Shown here one piece after another: positions 26,659-34,180 of a DNA stretch of 37,185 nt; the first letter of the stretch is position 1; each line of letters starts with the position of its first letter. The stretch spans positions 1 to 37,185 of the forward strand of contig MFIO01000034.1 in NCBI GenBank assembly GCA_001780775.1. The letters are read 5' to 3'. Made by a program: the position numbers and the translations under genes. The stretch comes from Candidatus Giovannonibacteria bacterium RIFCSPLOWO2_12_FULL_43_11c (GTDB lineage: Bacteria > Patescibacteriota > Minisyncoccia > JACPKW01 > UBA11713). Under the pieces are notes generated by a model. It worked only from the letters and a program-made list of their open reading frames with translations. It did no database searches and was not told where the DNA came from.

Positions 26659-26673
26659 ATAATAACATATAAT
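26659..26673. promoter_or_regulatory. Back-to-back -10 elements for divergent gtrA-like and GT39 genes
   Basis: Minus TATTAT (26659-26664) 7 nt before ATG with CTGACA 16 nt upstream; plus TATAAT (26668-26673) 6 nt before ATG. Confidence 0.5.
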
Positions 26674-26679
26674 TAAATT

Positions 26680-28314
26680 ATGTCAGGAAAAACTTTGTTG
26701 GCTCTTTTGGGAATTCTTATTCTTGCGACTTTTTTGCGTTTTTGGGATCTCGGGTCAACTCCTCCCGGCCTTTATCCGGATGAGGCTATGAATGGAAATA
26801 ATGCGACTGAAGCCATAGATAATAGTAATTTCGAAGTATTCTATAGAGACAATAACGGGCGCGAGGGGCTTTTCATAAACATTCAGGCGCTCTCGATATC
26901 AATTTTCGGAAATAAACCATGGGCACTTCGGGGAGTATCCGGAATCTTTGGTGTTCTTACCGTTCTCGGCATCTTTCTTCTCGCGCGGGAAATGTTCCGC
27001 TCGCACAAAAATCGCGATCGACTTGCTCTCCTCTCCGCCTTTTTTCTCGCAACGAGTTTCTGGCATATTAATTTCTCGCGGATCGGTTTTCGCGCCATCA
27101 CAGCTCCATTTTTCCTAGTCTGGGGCTTATATTTTTTCTTTAAATTTTATAATGACACCGGAACCGCGCAGGCCCAAATAATATCTGCTGCCATCGGAGG
27201 ACTTCTTTTTGGGCTTGGCTTCCATAGTTATATCGCCTACCGCGCGGCGCCGGCACTCCTCGTTCCACTCACAATCTTCGGCTGGAATAAATCACGCAGA
27301 GATACTTGTTTCCCCTGCCTTGTTTTAATTTTTATACTTTTTATCGCCATAGCATTCATACCTCTCGGGCTATATTTCCTCGATCATCCGGCGGATTTTT
27401 TCGGGCGCACGAGCCAAATCTCTATTTTCTCCGAGCCCTCGCCGGTTAAAGCTTTTATCGTAAACGCGGCGAAAACAATCGGTATGTTTTGGGTATACGG
27501 AGACCCCAACTGGCGGCACAATTTTTCAGGCGCGCCGGAACTTTCTGTAATTGTCGGGATATTTTTCCTTATCGCAATAATTATTTCGATAAAAAATATT
27601 TTCAGAAAAACTTCCGAGCCTCTTGAAAGGTTCAATTCCGTATTCCTTCTTTTTTGGATAGTGCTTATGTTGCTTCCGGTAATGATATCTTCCGAGGGCC
27701 TTCCGCACGCTCTCCGGAGCATCATCGCGATCCCTCCGGTTATGATTTTATCCGCGTTTGGACTCGAAAAAACCCTAGAATATTCAAAGAAATGGCTTAA
27801 GCAAAACAAAGAACAGTATCCAGCATATTCGGGCCAGCTATCAAGAATCGGACGAGAATTTTCCTTGCTCCTAACTGTAATGATTATCGCAATCGCGGCC
27901 AACGCATACGACATCTATTTCAACCGGTGGGCGCCACATCCCGAGGTCTATGCCGCCTTTAATACGCGCGATTGGAATATAGTAGAATATTTAAATACCC
28001 TCCCCGATGAAGTTGGAAAATATGTCATAATCAGGGATGAAAGATTGAACAGCCGGACAGTGACAATATCAAGCCAATCGGTATTGTTCGGGACGAATAC
28101 TTTCCTTGCGGAAGTCCGCCTGCGCAAAAATTTTCATTATATTTCCGAGGAGAATTTGAATGCTGAATTTAAAAAGAAGCTTCCTGAAAACGCAGTGATT
28201 GTTTTCTTAAATAAAGACGATATAAGTTTTGCCGCTTCTCTTGTTAAAAAATATTCAAGAATCAGGCTTATGGTCCATGGAGATTTTATCGCGCTAATTA
28301 TTTTTCCTCTTTAA
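26680..28314 (+). CDS. GT39/ArnT-like membrane glycosyltransferase
   Basis: TM-rich; PPGLYPDEAMNGNNATEAI near the N-terminus; GLFINIQALSISIFG. Confidence 0.8.
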   Translation: MSGKTLLALLGILILATFLRFWDLGSTPPGLYPDEAMNGNNATEAIDNSNFEVFYRDNNGREGLFINIQALSISIFGNKPWALRGVSGIFGVLTVLGIFLLAREMFRSHKNRDRLALLSAFFLATSFWHINFSRIGFRAITAPFFLVWGLYFFFKFYNDTGTAQAQIISAAIGGLLFGLGFHSYIAYRAAPALLVPLTIFGWNKSRRDTCFPCLVLIFILFIAIAFIPLGLYFLDHPADFFGRTSQISIFSEPSPVKAFIVNAAKTIGMFWVYGDPNWRHNFSGAPELSVIVGIFFLIAIIISIKNIFRKTSEPLERFNSVFLLFWIVLMLLPVMISSEGLPHALRSIIAIPPVMILSAFGLEKTLEYSKKWLKQNKEQYPAYSGQLSRIGREFSLLLTVMIIAIAANAYDIYFNRWAPHPEVYAAFNTRDWNIVEYLNTLPDEVGKYVIIRDERLNSRTVTISSQSVLFGTNTFLAEVRLRKNFHYISEENLNAEFKKKLPENAVIVFLNKDDISFAASLVKKYSRIRLMVHGDFIALIIFPL

Positions 28315-28428
28315 TTTCCAGATGAAAAATACTGCTATAATAAAAATGACTGCGATAAATTCCGGCGGAAACGCAATTCGCAGCATCGTAAAAATAATCC
28401 CGATGGATTGTTCAATAAAGTCACCCAT
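28294..28428 (-). CDS. 44-aa single-TM small ORF MGDFIEQSIGIIFTMLRIAFPPEFIAVIFIIAVFFIWKLKRKNN
   Basis: Open reading frame antisense in the gap between two GT39 genes; hydrophobic helix and basic tail; below the ORF-track cutoff. Confidence 0.4.
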   Translation of the reverse strand: MGDFIEQSIGIIFTMLRIAFPPEFIAVIFIIAVFFIWKLKRKNN

Positions 28429-28450
28429 GCAATAAAGTATATTCTATCCA

Positions 28451-30274
28451 ATGAAAAAACACACAAACATTCTCGCCTTCATAATGCTTGGGATAATGTT
28501 TTTGATTTTGATTATGTCCTCCCTGAACGACTCGGCCACTTTCGACGAAATAGCGCACATTGGCGCCGGATACACGTATTTAAGATATAAAGATTCGCGC
28601 TTAAATCCTGAGCATCCCCCTCTTATGAAAGATTTGGCAGCCCTACCTTTAGTGTTCTTAAATCTCAATTTTGACATCACCCAGCCGTTTTGGAACTCGG
28701 AAAATGTAAACGACCGGCAATGGACAGCGGGCAACCTGCTTTTATACGGTTCCGGCAACGACCCGGATAAAATCGTATTTTGGGCGCGCTTGCCAATAAT
28801 ACTTCTTGCAATTCTTTTCGGCTGGCTCCTATACCGTTGGGCGAGATCGCTTTACGGAGAGAAGGTCGGGTTGATAGTCCTTTTTCTATACGCATTCTCT
28901 CCGACCTTTCTTGCCCATTCGAGATATGTGACAACAGATGTCGCGGCGGCCTTCGGATTTTTCATCGGCCTTGCAAGTTTTTTGCGATTTCTCGAGCGTA
29001 CAGACGCCAAGCGCACCGCTGTCGCTGGTATTTGCTTAGGAGTAGCGCTTCTTTTAAAATTCTCGCTCTTTCTCCTGCTTCCGATATACGCTGGCCTCGC
29101 TCTTCTTTGGATATTTTTTGAAGCGAGAGAAAATTCTTACAATTTTAAATTCGCCTGGCCGCTTATTGGAAAAATAGTTCTGATTGGGATCATAGCTCTC
29201 CTGATAATTTGGGCGGTTTATATTTACCACGTTTGGAATTATCCACAAGCAGAACAGCTTCGCGACGAAACTTGGGTAATGAGCACTTTCGGAAAGCGCT
29301 ATTTAGTCAATATCGACACGCGACTCATTGAAAATAAATACCTTCGCCCAATCGGACAATATTTTTTAGGACTTTTAATGGTTATCCAGCGCGCGGATGG
29401 AGGCAACACGACTTATTTCATGGGAGAAGTTTCTGCTTCCGGTTGGCGGGAATATTTCCCAGTAGCTTACGTGCTTAAAGAAACTATTGCTTTTCACATC
29501 CTCTCAATCTTCGCCCTTTTTCTGGCCCTCCGCCGGGTAATTCGGGCGAAAGGAAAAAATCTTTCTTCTTTTTTTGACTGGATGCGAGACAATTTTGTCC
29601 TTACCTCGTGCATAGCATTCATCTTGGTTTATTGGATATATTCGCTTACTAGCATTCTTAACATTGGAATTCGGCACGTCCTACCGACTTTCCCATTTAT
29701 TTATCTTCTGGTAGCGCGGGAGCTTACAGCCTGGATTTATCGGCCGGATTCGGATTCCCCTCAAGATCTGAAAGATTGGCTACGCGTTATATACAAAAAA
29801 ATATTTGAACCAATACCAAAAATAATATTTCTTGCGCTTATGTTCCTCTGGATTTTCGGCTCTGTGATTTTGGTATACCCTTATTATCTTTCGTATTACA
29901 ACGAATTCATTGGAATTGATAATGGATATAAATATATAGGCGATTCCAATTATGATTGGGGGCAGGATTTAAAGCGGCTCCGCGATTTAGTTCAAAATAA
30001 TCCTGATTTCGCGGGAAAAAAAATATATTTGAATTATTTCGGCGGAGGTTCGCCCCAATATTATCTCGGCAGGCAATATGAAGACTGGTGGTCGGCTAAA
30101 GGCGCACCACCATCCGGTTCATATTTTGCAGTTTCCTCAACGCTTCTTGCCGGCGCGCAAGGGAAACCAATTAAAGGAATCGCCATAAAGCCCGAAGACT
30201 CGTATAGCTGGCTTTCCGGCGAAGTTCCTGTAGCCCGCGCCGGAAAATCGATATTGATATATAAGATACATTAG
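28451..30274 (+). CDS. GT39-family membrane glycosyltransferase
   Basis: DSATFDEIAHIGAGYTYLRYKDSRLNPEHPPLMKDLAALPL; multi-TM; YDWGQDLKRL in the C-terminal domain. Confidence 0.88.
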   Translation: MKKHTNILAFIMLGIMFLILIMSSLNDSATFDEIAHIGAGYTYLRYKDSRLNPEHPPLMKDLAALPLVFLNLNFDITQPFWNSENVNDRQWTAGNLLLYGSGNDPDKIVFWARLPIILLAILFGWLLYRWARSLYGEKVGLIVLFLYAFSPTFLAHSRYVTTDVAAAFGFFIGLASFLRFLERTDAKRTAVAGICLGVALLLKFSLFLLLPIYAGLALLWIFFEARENSYNFKFAWPLIGKIVLIGIIALLIIWAVYIYHVWNYPQAEQLRDETWVMSTFGKRYLVNIDTRLIENKYLRPIGQYFLGLLMVIQRADGGNTTYFMGEVSASGWREYFPVAYVLKETIAFHILSIFALFLALRRVIRAKGKNLSSFFDWMRDNFVLTSCIAFILVYWIYSLTSILNIGIRHVLPTFPFIYLLVARELTAWIYRPDSDSPQDLKDWLRVIYKKIFEPIPKIIFLALMFLWIFGSVILVYPYYLSYYNEFIGIDNGYKYIGDSNYDWGQDLKRLRDLVQNNPDFAGKKIYLNYFGGGSPQYYLGRQYEDWWSAKGAPPSGSYFAVSSTLLAGAQGKPIKGIAIKPEDSYSWLSGEVPVARAGKSILIYKIH

Positions 30275-30275
30275 A

Positions 30276-31079
30276 TTATTTAAATTTATAGAAAACTTTG
30301 TCCGGGAAGCGGAGATCAATATATTCGAGCGTATCGGCTTTGGCTTTTATCTTACCGGACTTAAGCGCTAGCGTGAGATTTTCTAAAGCTCTTTCGACAT
30401 CGGTTTCCGCATCGATTATGAAATAGATTCCGCTTTTAGGATATAGATAGTAGGTCTCCCCGCTTTTCTTGATATATATGCTCTCTATATCGCCTTGAAT
30501 GATTTTTGGGGCGTCTTCGGTCATTTGGAGTATCCTGTTGAATTTCTCCGGCGGTAAAATATTTTTTCCCAGGAAATCTTCTTCTCTCGCGTCCATTATT
30601 TTCAATATGGAGCTCCCGAAAAAAATCACCGACCGCTCAAATGCCAAACCTTCTTTATCCAAAAGCAGGCAATTATTTCCGTTTTCCCTGCACCAAACCG
30701 CCCAAGTTTTTCTCTCCGTAATAGATATATCGATAGTTGATGGGAACTTCTTGGCAACGGCGAAATCGCGAAACCCATATTTTCCCGACAAAAATTCTTC
30801 GATGTTTTTTTTAGGCAAAAATAGTATATGGTTCTTGGGAACAATAAGCCATTTTCTTCCGCCAAGAATTTCGAATAATTCCGTATGCAATTCTTTTGCG
30901 TTATTTTTATCGAGCCCGGAGATGATTATATTTGAGACGCGCAGAGCGGGAATATAAAACAGAAAAGTCGCAATGGCAGAAACTATCCCTAAAACACAAA
31001 TCCCAAAAAGGATTTTTGTAAAAATGTCTTTTTTCCTCCTCCTATGAGACGTTTTTAGAAGATCTTGGCGTAATGACAT
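30276..31079 (-). CDS. FtsQ/DivIB-like POTRA-containing membrane protein
   Basis: Basic N-terminus, one TM, POTRA-like ALRVSNIIISGLDKNNAKEL...KKFPSTIDISITERKTWAVWC. Confidence 0.75.
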   Translation of the reverse strand: MSLRQDLLKTSHRRRKKDIFTKILFGICVLGIVSAIATFLFYIPALRVSNIIISGLDKNNAKELHTELFEILGGRKWLIVPKNHILFLPKKNIEEFLSGKYGFRDFAVAKKFPSTIDISITERKTWAVWCRENGNNCLLLDKEGLAFERSVIFFGSSILKIMDAREEDFLGKNILPPEKFNRILQMTEDAPKIIQGDIESIYIKKSGETYYLYPKSGIYFIIDAETDVERALENLTLALKSGKIKAKADTLEYIDLRFPDKVFYKFK

Positions 31080-32304
31080 CTTTCCCGATATATTTTCTCA
31101 AGACTTCCGGTATCTCAACTGATCCGTTTTCTTTTTGATGGTTTTCCAAAATTGATTGCAAAATCCTCGGAGTCGCGATCGCGGTGTTATTCAATGAGTG
31201 CGCAAAACGGATTTTCCCGTCGTGCGACTTATAGCGTATTTTGAGGCGCCTTGTTTGAAAATCGTGGACAATCGAGGAAGAATGCGATTCGCGATATCGC
31301 TTCTCTGAAGGTATCCAGGCCTCGATATCGTACATTTTGACAAATCCGAAAGGCAGATCTCCAACGCAATTTATCACGACGCGGCATGGGAGTCCTAATG
31401 CCACGAGCATCTCTTCGGAATACCTAGTAACCTCCTCGTGCCACTTGACCGATTCCTGATGCTCTGCTTTGCATAAAATAATCAGCTCCACTTTCATGAA
31501 TTCGTGAACGCGATAAATTCCTTTTTCATCCTTGCCGTATGATCCGGCTTCGCGGCGGTAGCACGGAGAAAACGCGACATATTTTTTTGGCAATTCCTCT
31601 TCCTGCAAAATTTCATTTTCATGGTATCCCATCATCGGGATTTCCGCGGAGGGCACTAAAAATAAATTATCATCCGTCGCGTATAAATCTTCTCTAAACA
31701 AAGGCAATTTGCCAGTCTCGACAAAAATATTTTCTTTAACAAGTGAGGGCGCGATAAACGGCGTAAATCCTTTTTTGATTAAGTAGTCGAACGCGAATTG
31801 CCACAACGCCATGGAAAGGAGCGCTCCTTCGTTTTTGAGAAAATATCCCCTAAATCCGGATATCTTCGTCCCCCGCTCGAGATCGACCAAATCCAATTCC
31901 CGCAATAAAGTATGGTGGTCGCGGATTTTGAAGTTAAAATTTTTCGTCTCGCCGACTCTTCTAATCTCAACGTTGTCTTCGTCGGATTTCCCTTCCGGAA
32001 CCACTGGATCCGGAATATTTGGGACAAGCAACATTAAACGCCGGAATTCCACATCAATCTTAGTAAATTCGGCTTCTTTTTTCTGCAAGCTATCTTTTAA
32101 TTGTTTTAAATCTTCAAGCTTTTCTTTTGAAAAATTTTCAGATGCCTTATTCTGCTCCTCGCGAAGAGATTCCACCTCTTTAATCAAGCCACGCCTAACC
32201 TCGTCAATTTTCAAAAGTCTTTCTAGGTCGAAATTGTAATGCCTTTTCGAAATTGCCTGTTTAAGCAGGTCTGGGTTTTCTCGAATAAACTTTATATCCA
32301 GCAT
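31042..32304 (-). CDS. serS: Serine--tRNA ligase
   Basis: MLDIKFIRENPDLLKQAISKRHYNFDLERLLKIDE coiled-coil arm; FSPCYRREAGSYGKDEKGIYRVHEFMKVE; NNTAIATPRILQSILENHQKENGSVEIPEVLRKYIG. Confidence 0.96.
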   Translation of the reverse strand: MLDIKFIRENPDLLKQAISKRHYNFDLERLLKIDEVRRGLIKEVESLREEQNKASENFSKEKLEDLKQLKDSLQKKEAEFTKIDVEFRRLMLLVPNIPDPVVPEGKSDEDNVEIRRVGETKNFNFKIRDHHTLLRELDLVDLERGTKISGFRGYFLKNEGALLSMALWQFAFDYLIKKGFTPFIAPSLVKENIFVETGKLPLFREDLYATDDNLFLVPSAEIPMMGYHENEILQEEELPKKYVAFSPCYRREAGSYGKDEKGIYRVHEFMKVELIILCKAEHQESVKWHEEVTRYSEEMLVALGLPCRVVINCVGDLPFGFVKMYDIEAWIPSEKRYRESHSSSIVHDFQTRRLKIRYKSHDGKIRFAHSLNNTAIATPRILQSILENHQKENGSVEIPEVLRKYIGKDVITPRSSKNVS

Positions 32305-32317
32305 GACTTTAAGAATA

Positions 32318-32353
32318 AATCAAAAAAGCCTTTTTGAAAAGGCCTTTTTGATT
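32318..32353 (-). terminator. Terminator-like hairpin for the sigma-factor operon
   Basis: AATCAAAAAAGCCTTTT/AAAAGGCCTTTTTGATT between serS start and the stop of the 32367 gene. Confidence 0.65.
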
Positions 32354-32366
32354 CGATTGAAACTAA

Positions 32367-32774
32367 TTATCTTATATTCTTTTGGGAGAACGCCATTCCA
32401 GTTGAACGCGTCCAGTAGCCGATGGACTCTCGGACAAGCTTTCTACCGAAATATAGTGCCAAGAGCGTCGCGGAAGCGGAGATCGCAAATAGATCCCATT
32501 CCGTTTTTTCGACCGCGACAAAGAGATAATTAATGAGTCCCGAGAAATCATATGATAAGATTCTGGCTGAGAGATTCCCGATTATAACCGCGACATTCTG
32601 CGCGGCTATCGCGTAATAAAGCACGAGTCCGGAAACCGCAACCACGAATGACGCGGGAATAAAAACTTTCCTTAAAAACCATATGAAGTGCACACGCCTT
32701 AAAACACGACTCTTAAAGGCGCCTAATTCCAGATCGCTCCAATTTATTTTATTTGTATTTTCCATATTTTGCAT
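32367..32774 (-). CDS. Membrane protein downstream of ECF sigma factor (candidate anti-sigma)
   Basis: Cytosolic N-terminus then about three TMs; 10 nt downstream of the sigma factor. Confidence 0.6.
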   Translation of the reverse strand: MQNMENTNKINWSDLELGAFKSRVLRRVHFIWFLRKVFIPASFVVAVSGLVLYYAIAAQNVAVIIGNLSARILSYDFSGLINYLFVAVEKTEWDLFAISASATLLALYFGRKLVRESIGYWTRSTGMAFSQKNIR

Positions 32775-32784
32775 ACAATTTTAT

Positions 32785-33384
32785 TTATATTTGCGTCGCC
32801 TCACCGGAAACGCTTCTGAAGACTTCCCGAGCCCTGAATAATCTCATTTTGAGCGCGGGGATTGTTATGTCTTTGCGTTTAGATATCTCTTCGTATGAAA
32901 GCCCTTTTAAATAATGCATCTCGAGAAGTTCCCTGAAATCATCCGGCATCTTCTCCAAAATTCCCTTAACCAATATCTCCGCCTCCAAATTTTCCTCGAA
33001 TTCTTTCGAGCCCAAGGTCTCGTATAAAAACGTATCGAGATAAGTCATTTCCCCCATCCTCTTTTTCAGGCTCCGATATTTGGTAAGCGCGGTGTTAAAG
33101 ACGATTTTATACCCCCAGCTCTTGAATTTTGAATTCGGCCCCTCTTGGAGTTGGTCGGCATGCCGGTAGATTTTCAAAAAAGCATCTTGGACCACATCTT
33201 CCGCTTCTTCTTTGGAATTCAATATTCTCCCGGCGAAGCGTAGAAAAGCGGCCTGGTAGCGCTCAACCAAAACTCCGAAAAGATCAGGGTACTCGACAGA
33301 AGCTGCGAGCAATACCTCATCACTTGTCTCCTTTAAAGCTTCTGGTCTCTCATCCATAAGGCTTTTATAACGTTTCTTCGCCAT
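32785..33384 (-). CDS. ECF-type RNA polymerase sigma factor
   Basis: Sigma2 (FGVLVERYQAAFLRFAGRILNSKEEAEDVVQDAFLKIYRH) and sigma4 (MPDDFRELLEMHYLKGLSYEEISKRKDITIPALKMRLFRAREVFR). Confidence 0.92.
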   Translation of the reverse strand: MAKKRYKSLMDERPEALKETSDEVLLAASVEYPDLFGVLVERYQAAFLRFAGRILNSKEEAEDVVQDAFLKIYRHADQLQEGPNSKFKSWGYKIVFNTALTKYRSLKKRMGEMTYLDTFLYETLGSKEFEENLEAEILVKGILEKMPDDFRELLEMHYLKGLSYEEISKRKDITIPALKMRLFRAREVFRSVSGEATQI

Positions 33385-33391
33385 TGCCTAT

Positions 33392-33420
33392 ACTATAGGC
33401 GACCGTTACATATATGACAA
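33392..33420 (-). promoter_or_regulatory. Putative promoter of the ECF sigma gene: TTGTCA-N17-TATAGT, 7 nt before ATG, overlapping a 15-bp dyad
   Basis: Minus strand TTGTCAtatatgtaacggtcgccTATAGTataggcaATG; dyad GCCTATA-c-TATAGGC at 33386-33400. Confidence 0.65.
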
Positions 33421-33533
33421 CTCCTAAAAGCGCGATTTTGTTTCGCCGAATATCTACCAGAAACCTTTTCTAAAATCCGCCAGTTTTATATACATAAGGT
33501 CGCATTAAAAGATTTAAGTATTAAGAACACGCG

Positions 33534-33562
33534 AAAATACCCCGCATCTGGCGGGGTATTTT
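33534..33562 (+). terminator. Strong plus-strand terminator with no annotated upstream gene
   Basis: 12-bp stem AAAATACCCCGC/GCGGGGTATTTT followed by cTTTTTT. Confidence 0.75.
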
Positions 33563-33639
33563 CTTTTTTGGAAAACTAACGTATACTAATGCGAAAGCTC
33601 ATACTATAGGAGGGTAATTATGCTAGTAACCTGAATACA

Positions 33640-34104
33640 TTGTTGGGGGAAATGTCTGTGGGTCTCAAAATCCTGTCAGAACTTGGCATTCCACTTCAGG
33701 TAAAGGTAAACGCCCTTACACCAATAGAGGCCGCGCTTGAGATTGGTAATAACCAAAATTGCGATTCGCTTTGCGTCTCAAATGCAATTCCTTATGGTTC
33801 TTACTTTCCCGAACCGTGGTGGAAAGCGGGGTTCGGAGATAAATCTCCTCTCGCTAAATACAACGGCGGGGCACTTTCCGAAGACCCTCTTCGAAATATT
33901 ACCCTAGCTTGGATTGAAAAAATTAGGCGGGTTGGCTTTTCGAAACCAATAAACGGAGGGGGAGGAATTCTCAAACCAGACCACGTTGACCAATATCGCG
34001 ACTCCGGAGCGGATTCGGTTTTTCTCGGTTCAATCGCAGTCCTACGTGGATGGCGAGTTCATAAAACAATCGAAAGAGCGTACAAACTATTCGGCGACGA
34101 GTAG
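33640..34104 (+). pseudogene. C-terminal half of a dihydroorotate dehydrogenase (PyrD)-like protein, N-terminus missing
   Basis: VKVNALTPIEAALEIGNNQNCDSLCVSNAIPYG...YNGGALSEDPLRNITLAWIEKIRR...PINGGGGILKPDHVDQYRDSGADSVFLGSIAVLRG. The SD-led ATG at 33620 (aggagggtaattATG) runs into TGA after four codons in another frame. Confidence 0.65.
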
Positions 34105-34126
34105 CTTTCAAACAGTTCCAAATCAC

Positions 34127-34162
34127 AAGAATGGCGAGCAGCGCAATGCCCTCGCCATTCTT
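34127..34162 (+). terminator. Rho-independent terminator after the pyrD-like fragment
   Basis: 12-bp stem AAGAATGGCGAG/CTCGCCATTCTT followed by TTATTG. Confidence 0.75.
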
Positions 34163-34180
34163 TTATTGTAAAATACCCAT

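Noticed and set aside
27384-27914. 176-aa minus-strand ORF inside the GT39 gene
   Set aside because: Antisense to a TM-rich glycosyltransferase; no recognisable domain.
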